A DNA stretch of 64,000 bases, taken from positions 62,001 through 126,000 of the forward strand of contig JAHREI010000001.1 in NCBI GenBank assembly GCA_021733665.1, in the 5' to 3' direction. Positions 57,242-64,000 of this stretch are shown piece after piece. How positions within the stretch are numbered: the stretch's first letter is position 1; each line of letters starts with the position of its first letter. A model generated the notes under the pieces. The model saw only the letters and a program-made list of their open reading frames with translations, was not told the DNA's origin and searched no databases. The position numbers and the translations under genes were made by a program. This DNA is from Bacillus subtilis. GTDB taxonomy: Bacteria > Pseudomonadota > Alphaproteobacteria > Rhizobiales > Rhizobiaceae.

Positions 57242-58459
57242 ATGGCCACCGAAATCCGCGTTCCCACCCTTGGGGAATCCGTTACAGAGGCAACCATCGG
57301 CAAATGGCTCAAAAAAGTTGGCGATGCGATCGTTGCTGACGAACCATTGGTTGAGCTGGAAACCGACAAAGTTTCTATTGAAGTTCCGGCTCCCGTTTCC
57401 GGCGTTCTGACAGAAATCACCGCTCAGGAAGGTGACAATGTCGGTCTTGATGCTCTGCTCGGTCAGATCGATGCATCGGGTGCCGCTGCTGCTCCTCAAG
57501 CCAAACCTGCTGCTGCTGCACCAGCCGCTGCACCTGTAGCCGCTGCTGCTCCTGCTGCAACCGCTTCTTCCATGCCAGCCGCTCCTGCTGCTGCCAAGCT
57601 AATGGCTGAAGCCGGTCTGAACAATGATCAGGTTGACGGTTCCGGCAAACGCGGTCAGGTTCTCAAAGGCGATGTTCTTGCAGCGCTTGCAAAAGGCACT
57701 GCACCTGCAGCCGCCGCACCTGCTGCTGCCGCTCGTCCGGCCTCTCCGGCCAGCGATGCACCACGCGAAGAACGTGTGAAAATGACCCGCCTGCGTCAGA
57801 CCATTGCACGTCGTCTGAAAGATGCTCAGAACACTGCAGCAATGCTCACTACCTATAACGAAGTCGACATGTCGGCTGTTATGGATCTGCGTTCGCGCTA
57901 TAAAGACATCTTCGAGAAGAAGCACGGCGTTAAGCTCGGCTTCATGGGTTTCTTCACCAAAGCTGTAACCCATGCTCTGAAAGAAATTCCTGCTGTTAAT
58001 GCCGAAATCGACGGCACAGATATCATCTACAAGAACTTTGCGCATGTCGGCGTTGCAGTCGGTACTGACAAAGGTCTCGTGGTTCCTGTTGTTCGCGATG
58101 CCGACCAGATGTCGATTGCGGAAATCGAAAAAGAAATCGGTCGTCTTGGCCGTGCAGCCCGTGATGGTCAGCTTTCCATGGCTGATATGCAGGGCGGTAC
58201 CTTCACCATCTCCAACGGTGGTGTATACGGCTCCCTGATGTCTTCTCCGATCCTGAACGCACCGCAGTCCGGTATTCTCGGCATGCACAAAATTCAGGAA
58301 CGTCCGGTTGTTGTCGGCGGTCAGATCGTTATCCGTCCGATGATGTATCTGGCTCTGTCTTACGATCACCGTATCGTTGACGGCAAAGAAGCTGTGACCT
58401 TCCTCGTTCGCGTGAAGGACAGCCTGGAAGATCCGGAACGTCTGGTTCTCGACCTGTAA
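57242..58459 (+). CDS. sucB: Dihydrolipoamide succinyltransferase (E2 of 2-oxoglutarate dehydrogenase)
   Basis: 405 aa from the ATG at 57242 ([20 protein letters not shown]). Domains in order: lipoyl domain ~1-77 with the lipoylated Lys in [15 protein letters not shown]; an Ala/Pro linker; E3/E1-binding domain ~118-152 ([35 protein letters not shown]); a second Ala/Pro linker; catalytic domain ~180-405 with [40 protein letters not shown] and the catalytic [17 protein letters not shown]. Forms the core of the complex with SucA and LpdA. It ends at a strong terminator at 58472-58500. Confidence 0.98.
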   Translation: MATEIRVPTLGESVTEATIGKWLKKVGDAIVADEPLVELETDKVSIEVPAPVSGVLTEITAQEGDNVGLDALLGQIDASGAAAAPQAKPAAAAPAAAPVAAAAPAATASSMPAAPAAAKLMAEAGLNNDQVDGSGKRGQVLKGDVLAALAKGTAPAAAAPAAAARPASPASDAPREERVKMTRLRQTIARRLKDAQNTAAMLTTYNEVDMSAVMDLRSRYKDIFEKKHGVKLGFMGFFTKAVTHALKEIPAVNAEIDGTDIIYKNFAHVGVAVGTDKGLVVPVVRDADQMSIAEIEKEIGRLGRAARDGQLSMADMQGGTFTISNGGVYGSLMSSPILNAPQSGILGMHKIQERPVVVGGQIVIRPMMYLALSYDHRIVDGKEAVTFLVRVKDSLEDPERLVLDL

Positions 58460-58471
58460 TAAACTGACAAG

Positions 58472-58500
58472 GAGCGCTGTTTTTAAAACAGCGCTCTTTT
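58472..58500 (+). terminator. Rho-independent terminator after sucB
   Basis: GAGCGCTGTT and AACAGCGCTC with an A/T-rich centre, followed by TTTTCAT. It likely ends the mdh-suc transcript. Confidence 0.85.
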
Positions 58501-58557
58501 CATCTGCATCATTTACGAGCCATCCGGCTCTCTTTTTATAATGCACATTTTGACTGT

Positions 58558-58578
58558 GAAAACTGTCTGACAGTTTTC
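58558..58578. promoter_or_regulatory. 10-bp palindrome upstream of the LysE-family gene
   Basis: GAAAACTGTC, one T, then GACAGTTTTC (58558-58578), an operator-like perfect palindrome 30 bp before the LysE-family start. Further flanked by GCACAT and ATGTGC. The regulator is unknown. Confidence 0.5.
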
Positions 58579-58608
58579 AGGATGTGCGCCAAAATCACGG
58601 AGCCTTTC

Positions 58609-59268
58609 ATGCAGTATGTGATCGAATTTACCGGTCTGATGGCGGTATTCGTGATCCTGCTCGTTGCGCCCGGTGCGGATTTCGCACTGATCGTGCGCCA
58701 GAGCATTGTGCATGGCCGCCGTGCAGCCTTTATTACCAGTCTGGGCATCGGCGCATCGCTGATGTTCCATATCTCTTATACGATCCTCGGCATCGGCCTG
58801 ATCGTCTCTCAATCCCTGTTTCTGTTCTCGCTAATTAAATGGGCCGGTGCCGCCTATTTGTTTTATCTCGGCATCAAAGCGCTGCGCGAAAAACCGCTCA
58901 ATGCTGCCGATGCAGAGAAAATCATTCAAACAGACGGCGAAGCAACAAAACCACAGCAAATGGCAATTTCAGCAAAGCGTTGCTTTACCATGGGCTTCAT
59001 CACCAATGCGCTGAACCCGAAAGCCGTGTTGTTCTTTCTTTCCCTGTTCTCATCGCTTGTCAGCCATGAAACACCGGCTGCCATTCAGGGCATTTATGGC
59101 TTGTTGATCGCCATCGTCGTGATCGGCTGGTTTGCGATTGTAACCCTGTTCTTCACGCTGGAACCGGTGCGTAAACGCTTTTTTGCTTTGGGCGCATGGT
59201 TTAATCGTGTGACCGGTATGGTATTTATCGGGTTAGGCATTAAGCTTGCCAGCCAGCAAGCCCATTAA
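58609..59268 (+). CDS. LysE/RhtB-family amino-acid exporter
   Basis: 219 aa from the ATG at 58609, preceded by ACGGAG. Six hydrophobic segments with the family features FVILLVAPGADFALIVRQSI (PGPxxxxV-type motif), GRRAAFITSLGIGASLMFHI, IKWAGAAYLFYLGIKALRE, MGFITNALNPKAVLFFLSLF (N-x-x-N-P-K-A-x-x-F) and VTGMVFIGLGIKLA. It exports an amino acid or homoserine-like metabolite; the substrate is unknown. It is placed between sucB and lpdA, after the sucB terminator, with its own palindromic promoter element, so it is probably not part of the suc transcript. Confidence 0.92.
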   Translation: MQYVIEFTGLMAVFVILLVAPGADFALIVRQSIVHGRRAAFITSLGIGASLMFHISYTILGIGLIVSQSLFLFSLIKWAGAAYLFYLGIKALREKPLNAADAEKIIQTDGEATKPQQMAISAKRCFTMGFITNALNPKAVLFFLSLFSSLVSHETPAAIQGIYGLLIAIVVIGWFAIVTLFFTLEPVRKRFFALGAWFNRVTGMVFIGLGIKLASQQAH

Positions 59269-59330
59269 AACAACACATTGTGCTTCAGGCCAATGGTGTA
59301 AATCAGACTTTTAAAGCCCGGTGAGAGAAA

Positions 59331-59864
59331 ATGCTTATCAGAACAGTCATTTTGAAAAAGACTTTTGCCTGTCTCGCAAGCTGCACAATTCTGCTGACTG
59401 CAACAGCGGTTGCTTCCGCAGCCTGTATGCAGAACCGCGCCAGCTATTCTGACAAGAACCAGAATTATACGCTGACTTTCAGTCCTGTACAAAAAGAGGA
59501 TGAACAGTCCGGCAACAGCTTTACAATCATTGCCAATGAAAAACCTGAATTCAAATTACAGGGTACTGTGCAATGGGCAGAGGGCGCATCCCGCCCGACA
59601 GCCATGATCACTTATAATTGTGCAGGTGATGATGCTGCTGAAGATGAAATTGATGACTGCACAATCTGGCAGGGCGTAGTATATGCCCTTAAAGATGGCG
59701 CAGATGCAGAGTTTTTGCCCCGCAATGACGAACCGGCTGCAGCTGCTATTCTTTTGCCGGACTTTGTCAGTATGCTGGACAGTTATGATTTTGGTGAGGT
59801 CAAACCAGCCGAGCCGCTGAACTGGGATGTGTTTCGTTTTAAAGCCTGCACACCCGAAGAATAA
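59331..59864 (+). CDS. Exported protein of unknown function
   Basis: 177 aa. A signal peptide (LKKTFACLASCTILLTATAVASAA, cleavage near residue 31; quoted by position 9-32) is followed by a mature acidic domain with three cysteines outside the signal (CMQNRASYS, YNCAGDDAAEDEIDDC, ACTPEE). Motifs such as YTLTFSPVQKEDEQSGNSFT and FLPRNDEPAAAAILLPDFVS suggest a beta-rich periplasmic protein. I do not recognise the family. It lies between the LysE exporter and lpdA on the same strand and could be co-transcribed with either. Confidence 0.8.
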   Translation: MLIRTVILKKTFACLASCTILLTATAVASAACMQNRASYSDKNQNYTLTFSPVQKEDEQSGNSFTIIANEKPEFKLQGTVQWAEGASRPTAMITYNCAGDDAAEDEIDDCTIWQGVVYALKDGADAEFLPRNDEPAAAAILLPDFVSMLDSYDFGEVKPAEPLNWDVFRFKACTPEE

Positions 59865-59935
59865 AAGTTAGCCCTCTCCCTCATGCAGAAATCCCCTGCC
59901 TGAGCGGACTTAAAAAGAGTTAAAAGGATAAAGCA

Positions 59936-61342
59936 ATGTCTTACGATGTCGTAGTCATCGGTACCGGCCCTGGCGGTTATGTTGCAGCTATCAAAGCTGC
60001 TCAGCTTGGTCTGAAAGTAGCCGTTGTTGAAAAGCGCAGCACTTTTGGCGGTACCTGCCTCAATGTCGGTTGTATTCCTTCGAAAGCATTGCTGCACGCT
60101 TCGGAAGTATTTGCTGAAGCCGGTCATTCCTTTGACGCGCTCGGCGTTGAAGTCAGCGCGCCAAAGCTGAACCTCGAGAAAATGCAGGGTCATAAAGTTG
60201 CGACTGTAAAAGCCAACACCACCGGCGTTGAATTCCTGTTCAAAAAGAACAAGATCGAAGCTTTCACCGGTTTTGGTAAAGTTGTTGCTGCAGGCAAAGT
60301 GTCTGTTACAGCCGAAGACGGTTCTGTCAAAGAACTCGAAACCAAAAACATCATCATCGCTACCGGTTCTGATGTTGCCGGTATTCCGGGTGTTCAGGTT
60401 GATATTGATGAGAAAATCATCGTTTCCTCAACCGGTGCACTGGAATTCACCAAAGTGCCTGAGAACATGATTGTTGTCGGCGGCGGTGTTATCGGTCTGG
60501 AACTCGGTTCCGTATGGTCGCGTCTGGGCGCAAAAGTGACTGTTGTTGAATATCTCGACAAGATCCTCGGCGGCATGGACGGCGAAGTTTCCAAGCAGTT
60601 CCAGCGTATGCTGGCCAAACAGGGCATGGATTTCAAACTCAGCGCCAAAGTGACTGCTGTTGAAAAATCCGGCAATGGTGCCAAGGTTACTTTCGAACCT
60701 GTTAAAGGCGGCGATGCTATTACCCTTGAAGCCGATGCTGTGCTGATCTCAACCGGTCGTCGTCCTTACACCGATGGTCTGGGTCTGGCGGAAGCCGGTG
60801 TTGCTCTTGATGAACGCGGCCGCGTTGCGATCAACGATCATTGGCAGACCAATGTTGCCGGCATTTATGCAATCGGCGACGTGGTAAAAGGTCCGATGCT
60901 CGCGCATAAAGCGGAAGATGAAGGCGTTGCTGTTGCAGAAATCATCGCCGGTCAGAAAGGCCACGTCAATTTTGATGTGATCCCGAGCGTTGTTTACACC
61001 CAGCCGGAAGTCGCTTCTGTCGGTAAAACCGAAGAAGAACTGAAAGCTGCCGGTATTGAATATAAAGTCGGTAAATTCCCGTTCACAGCCAATGGCCGTG
61101 CACGCGCAATGCAGCACACAGACGGTTTTGTGAAAATTCTGGCTGACAAAGCAACCGACAAAGTTCTCGGCGCCCATATCCTCGGCTACAATGCCGGTGA
61201 AATGATCCACGAACTGACTGTTCTGATGGAGTTTGGCGGTTCTTCCGAAGATCTGGCCCGTACCTGCCACGCACATCCGACCATGTCGGAAGCTGTTCGT
61301 GAATCGGCAATGGCCACTTATGACAAGCCAATCCATATGTAA
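59936..61342 (+). CDS. lpdA: Dihydrolipoyl dehydrogenase (E3)
   Basis: 468 aa. It reoxidises dihydrolipoyl groups with NAD+ for 2-oxoglutarate dehydrogenase and possibly other complexes. FAD-binding VVVIGTGPGGYVAAIKAAQL; redox pair in GGTCLNVGCIPSKALLHASE (CxxxxC); NAD-binding VGGGVIGLELGSVWSRLGAK; the active-site His-Glu pair in CHAHPTMSEAVRESAM. It belongs functionally with sucAB although two genes separate them. A strong terminator lies at 61379-61410. Confidence 0.98.
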   Translation: MSYDVVVIGTGPGGYVAAIKAAQLGLKVAVVEKRSTFGGTCLNVGCIPSKALLHASEVFAEAGHSFDALGVEVSAPKLNLEKMQGHKVATVKANTTGVEFLFKKNKIEAFTGFGKVVAAGKVSVTAEDGSVKELETKNIIIATGSDVAGIPGVQVDIDEKIIVSSTGALEFTKVPENMIVVGGGVIGLELGSVWSRLGAKVTVVEYLDKILGGMDGEVSKQFQRMLAKQGMDFKLSAKVTAVEKSGNGAKVTFEPVKGGDAITLEADAVLISTGRRPYTDGLGLAEAGVALDERGRVAINDHWQTNVAGIYAIGDVVKGPMLAHKAEDEGVAVAEIIAGQKGHVNFDVIPSVVYTQPEVASVGKTEEELKAAGIEYKVGKFPFTANGRARAMQHTDGFVKILADKATDKVLGAHILGYNAGEMIHELTVLMEFGGSSEDLARTCHAHPTMSEAVRESAMATYDKPIHM

Positions 61343-61378
61343 TTGGTTCTATGTAATCTGCGGATTAAACAAAACAGA

Positions 61379-61410
61379 AGGCCCGGTTTTTACCGGGCCT
61401 TTTCTTTTTC
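61379..61410 (+). terminator. Rho-independent terminator of lpdA
   Basis: AAGGCCCGG and CCGGGCCTT with a TTTTTA loop, followed by TTCTTTTTC. Confidence 0.9.
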
Positions 61411-61494
61411 AAGTCAGTTTTGGTTAGGCTTTATTGAGAATATCAGGGCACAATAGGTTCACGCATCCTGAAAAATGAAAGCACTGCTGTCTTT

Positions 61495-61722
61495 ATGCCG
61501 ACCCTCACCCGACTGATCATTCTGCTGGCTGTTATCGCCGCCTGTATTTACGGGCTGATGCTGGTGCTTGTTAAGACCGTCAGCCCGGTGACTTCAGAGA
61601 TTACAGTGCAAGTGCCTGCCTATAAAATGCTGCAACAACCGCGCGACACATTACCTGCCAGCCCTGCGCCGGTACCATCCCCCTACACAGACGGAGAGCC
61701 GGAGGCTGAAGATGCAGAATAA
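61495..61722 (+). CDS. Small single-span membrane protein upstream of xerD
   Basis: 75 aa. One hydrophobic helix at residues 7-27 ([20 protein letters not shown]), a short polar stretch, and a Pro/Glu-rich tail ([20 protein letters not shown]). No recognised domain. Its end overlaps the xerD start by 11 bp, so the two genes are translationally linked. Small proteins of this shape are seen beside xerD in Rhizobiales as I recall. Real coding is supported by the overlap and the upstream terminator; function unknown. Confidence 0.65.
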   Translation: MPTLTRLIILLAVIAACIYGLMLVLVKTVSPVTSEITVQVPAYKMLQQPRDTLPASPAPVPSPYTDGEPEAEDAE

Positions 61723-62659
61723 TTACGCAACGGAAGCCGCAATCGACTCATTTCTGGAAATGATGAGTGCAGAACGCGGAGCCGCTGAAAACACGCTGGA
61801 ATCCTACCGCCGTGATCTGGAAACGGCAGCACAATTTATGGCAGATCGCAAAATCAGACTGCTTGCAGCCTCATCGGCAGATATTAAAGCCTGCCTTGAT
61901 GAGATGAATATTCAGGGCTTTGCCTCCACGTCACAGGCACGCCGTCTTTCTTCACTGCGCCAGTTCTATCGCTTTCTCTATACAGAAGGCATGCGCACAG
62001 ATGATCCGACCGGTATCATTGATGCGCCGAAGAAAAATCAGGTTTTGCCAAAAATCATGAGCGAAGACACAGTTTCAAAACTGCTGGCACAGGCTGAAGC
62101 GGAAGCAGATATTAAACTATGGGCACAAGAGGATATGAGCGGCTATTTCAACGCCGTGCGCCTCCATGCGCTGCTGGAGCTGCTCTATGCCACGGGTATG
62201 CGTGTCACCGAGCTTGTCAGCCTGCCTGAAAAAACCATCCGCAGCAATCAGCGCTTTCTGCTGGTGCGTGGTAAAGGTGCCAAAGAACGTATGGTACCGC
62301 TATCTGTAAAAGCGCAAAATGTCCTGCAGGTTTACGTCAGTTTACGCGACAGAGTGCCTGAATGGCAGAATAGCCCTTGGCTGTTCCCTGCCCGTTCGGA
62401 AAGCGGTTATCTGGCACGACAGGTTTTTGCCCGCGATTTAAAGTCCCTTGCCGCCCGTGCGGGAATTTCAGCCGCTGCCATTTCTCCCCATGTGTTACGT
62501 CATGCTTTTGCCAGCCATCTTTTACAAAATGGTGCAGATTTGCGTGCAGTTCAGCAATTATTGGGTCATTCGGACATTTCTACGACACAAATTTATACCC
62601 ATGTACTGGAAGAAAGGCTTCATCAGCTGGTTGCAACGCATCATCCGCTTGCCGATTGA
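61712..62659 (+). CDS. xerD: Tyrosine recombinase XerD
   Basis: 315 aa; the ATG at 61712 has GGAGG nine bases upstream. N-terminal SAM-like domain ([20 protein letters not shown]) and catalytic domain with Arg in [15 protein letters not shown], Lys in [14 protein letters not shown]-x-x-R in [14 protein letters not shown], His in [11 protein letters not shown] and the nucleophile Tyr in [14 protein letters not shown]. The T-T-Q-I-Y-T-H-V-L-x-x-R ending is characteristic of XerD. Partner of XerC (31.9 kb) and FtsK (15.4 kb). accA follows on the same strand after 230 bp. Confidence 0.93.
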   Translation: MQNNYATEAAIDSFLEMMSAERGAAENTLESYRRDLETAAQFMADRKIRLLAASSADIKACLDEMNIQGFASTSQARRLSSLRQFYRFLYTEGMRTDDPTGIIDAPKKNQVLPKIMSEDTVSKLLAQAEAEADIKLWAQEDMSGYFNAVRLHALLELLYATGMRVTELVSLPEKTIRSNQRFLLVRGKGAKERMVPLSVKAQNVLQVYVSLRDRVPEWQNSPWLFPARSESGYLARQVFARDLKSLAARAGISAAAISPHVLRHAFASHLLQNGADLRAVQQLLGHSDISTTQIYTHVLEERLHQLVATHHPLAD

Positions 62660-62823
62660 CGCTATGAAGTTTAAGAGAAACATATTCGGCAGATAGAAAT
62701 TTCTGTCAGACAATCTATATAAGAAGAATGAAACCCGTCTGAAAGGCCTTCTGGTCTGGCGGATTTAAAGCAGCAAAGGCAAAAGCGGAAACCGCTATCC
62801 GGCGCTGCACCAAAAAAAGATAG

Positions 62824-62859
62824 ATCAGTTTTTCTAATTATGAAATTAGGAAAACTGAT
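62824..62859. repeat. 16-bp hairpin in the accA leader
   Basis: Arms 62824-62839 and 62844-62859 pair fully apart from one G-T wobble, with loop ATGA. It ends 30 bp before the accA ATG. It may be the xerD terminator or an accA 5'-UTR regulator. The preceding 62660-62823 shows no gene. Confidence 0.8.
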
Positions 62860-62889
62860 TTAGTCTCCGGAGCGTAATAGTCAGGTCAT

Positions 62890-63843
62890 ATGTATAATTA
62901 CCTTGATTTTGAAAAACCCGTCGCAGATCTCGATGGTCAGATTCTCGAATTGAAAAAACTGGCGCAGGAAAGCGGCAGCGTTGAGATGAGTGACGAGATA
63001 CGGCGGCTTGAAAAGCGCTCGAGCGATGCGCTGAAAGAAATTTACCGCAAGCTCACACCTTGGCAGAAAGTCCAGATCGCCCGTCATCCGGATCGTCCGC
63101 ATTGTTTGGATTATGTAAATCAGCTGTTTACAGAATTCACACCGCTGGCCGGTGATCGCAATTTTGCGGAAGATCAGGCTATTCAGGCTGGCTTTGCCCG
63201 CTTTAATGGTCAGGCTGTTGCTATTCTCGGACAGGAAAAAGGTAACGATACCAAGACCCGTCTGAAGCATAATTTTGGTTCCCCGCGTCCGGAAGGCTAT
63301 CGTAAAGCCATTCGCATCATGGAACTGGCCGATCGTTTCAAACTGCCTCTTATCACATTCGTCGATACAGCCGGTGCCTATCCTGGTGTGAGTGCAGAAG
63401 AGCGCGGTCAGGCGGAAGCTATTGCCCGCTCGCTGGAAATGAGCCTGAAACTGCGCGTTCCGGTGATCACTGTTGTGATTGGTGAAGGTGGTTCAGGTGG
63501 TGCAATCGCTATCGCCGTCGCCAACCGCGTTTATATGCTGGAACATGCAATTTATTCGGTGATTTCGCCGGAAGGTGCAGCATCCATTCTGTGGCGTGAT
63601 TCGACCCGTGCAAAAGATGCAGCCACCAATATGCGTATTACTGCGCAGGATTTGCTTGAGCTAAAAATCATCGACAATATTATTCCTGAGCCTCTGGGTG
63701 GCGCACATCGCGGTAAAACCGCGATTATTGATGCTGCCGGCGATGTCATTGCCACAGCACTGAAATCGCTTGAAGGTATTGACGGTGAAACTCTCAAACA
63801 GGAACGCCGACAGAAATATCTGGCAATGGGCCGTAGCCTCTGA
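62890..63843 (+). CDS. accA: Acetyl-CoA carboxylase carboxyltransferase subunit alpha
   Basis: 317 aa. Crotonase-superfamily fold. MYNYLDFEKPVADLDGQILE starts the family domain; YVNQLFTEFTPLAGDRNFAE, VAILGQEKGNDTKTRLKHNF, FVDTAGAYPGVSAEERGQAE and VVIGEGGSGGAIAIAVANRV form the carboxyltransferase core. With AccD it transfers CO2 from carboxybiotin-AccB to acetyl-CoA, the first step of fatty-acid synthesis. accBCD are not in the window. A terminator follows at 63871. Confidence 0.97.
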   Translation: MYNYLDFEKPVADLDGQILELKKLAQESGSVEMSDEIRRLEKRSSDALKEIYRKLTPWQKVQIARHPDRPHCLDYVNQLFTEFTPLAGDRNFAEDQAIQAGFARFNGQAVAILGQEKGNDTKTRLKHNFGSPRPEGYRKAIRIMELADRFKLPLITFVDTAGAYPGVSAEERGQAEAIARSLEMSLKLRVPVITVVIGEGGSGGAIAIAVANRVYMLEHAIYSVISPEGAASILWRDSTRAKDAATNMRITAQDLLELKIIDNIIPEPLGGAHRGKTAIIDAAGDVIATALKSLEGIDGETLKQERRQKYLAMGRSL

Positions 63844-63870
63844 GATGTTTTAACCGCATAATTTAGATTT

Positions 63871-63904
63871 AAGGCCGTGCGATCAGCGCGGCCTTTGTCT
63901 TTTC
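63871..63904 (+). terminator. Rho-independent terminator of accA
   Basis: AAGGCCG (63871-63877) with CGGCCTT (63889-63895), then TGTCTTTT. Bases 63905-64000 show nothing recognisable. Confidence 0.75.
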
Positions 63905-64000
63905 GGCTCTATAGTCAAAACCGGCGTTCTGTTGTAAATATTGTCCTGACCCAAGTTTATAACACTTTATCAATCATACTGACCGATAATGCGGGACAAA

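Overview
The window looks like a stretch of the main chromosome of a Brucellaceae-type alphaproteobacterium (Brucella, Ochrobactrum or Pseudochrobactrum neighbourhood). The main reasons are a gene that reads as the Brucella lipoprotein Omp19, a Mic60-like gene inside the heme operon, the order omp19-zapE-mdh-sucCD-sucAB-lpdA, aerobic CobS/CobT, and LDH-type malate dehydrogenase. Gene density is high, base composition is moderate, and no rRNA, tRNA, insertion sequence, prophage or CRISPR array was found. Almost all of it is core metabolism and housekeeping; unusual material is mostly in the intergenic DNA.

Layout. 1-3.6 kb (minus): hemC-hemD-mic60-hemY heme operon, divergent from tsaD-gpsA-yciI-EVE (3.8-6.6 kb, plus). 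6.7-13.4 kb: a methyltransferase, a 145-bp tandem palindromic repeat, an EamA exporter with a divergent MocR regulator, an orphan OmpR-type response regulator, a stand-alone cyclic-nucleotide-binding protein and an ABC-F ATPase with a structured leader. 13.6-18 kb (minus): xthA, lolA, ftsK. 18-19.7 kb: an AT-rich OpgB-like phosphoglycerol transferase. 19.8-23.1 kb: tesB, a UbiH-type hydroxylase, OsmC and a VOC protein. 23.3-26.7 kb (minus): sdhCDAB. 27.2-31.9 kb (minus): GNAT, leuC, rplS, DUF4260, trmD, rimM. 32-39.8 kb (plus): xerC, aroK, aroB, then DUF2798 and bolA (minus), a J-domain protein, cobS and cobT. 39.9-47.8 kb (mostly minus): yhhQ, rpmB, a DUF3108 protein (plus), a small secreted protein, gloB, yciB, ftsY, mtaB, dapF. 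48.3-63.8 kb (plus): omp19, zapE, mdh, sucC, sucD, sucA, sucB, a LysE exporter, a secreted protein, lpdA, a small membrane protein, xerD and accA.

Functionally, the window holds succinate dehydrogenase, malate dehydrogenase, succinyl-CoA synthetase and the complete 2-oxoglutarate dehydrogenase complex (E1, E2, E3), so the TCA cycle from 2-oxoglutarate to oxaloacetate is present except for fumarase. It also holds parts of heme, shikimate, lysine/peptidoglycan, leucine, ubiquinone, cobalamin and fatty-acid synthesis, chromosome segregation (FtsK, XerC, XerD) and envelope biogenesis (LolA, Omp19, OpgB-like).

I did not find a wholly new multi-gene system. The observations most worth following are: a preQ1-I-like aptamer whose pseudoknot would include the start codon of the yhhQ queuosine-precursor transporter; two loci (EamA at 7.4-7.7 kb, sucD at 53.8 kb) where the last codons of a gene are reiterated downstream as hairpin arrays; a perfect 21-bp inverted repeat upstream of sdhC; a structured leader with a small ORF at the ABC-F gene; and a gene order suggesting an inversion bounded by xerC and xerD.
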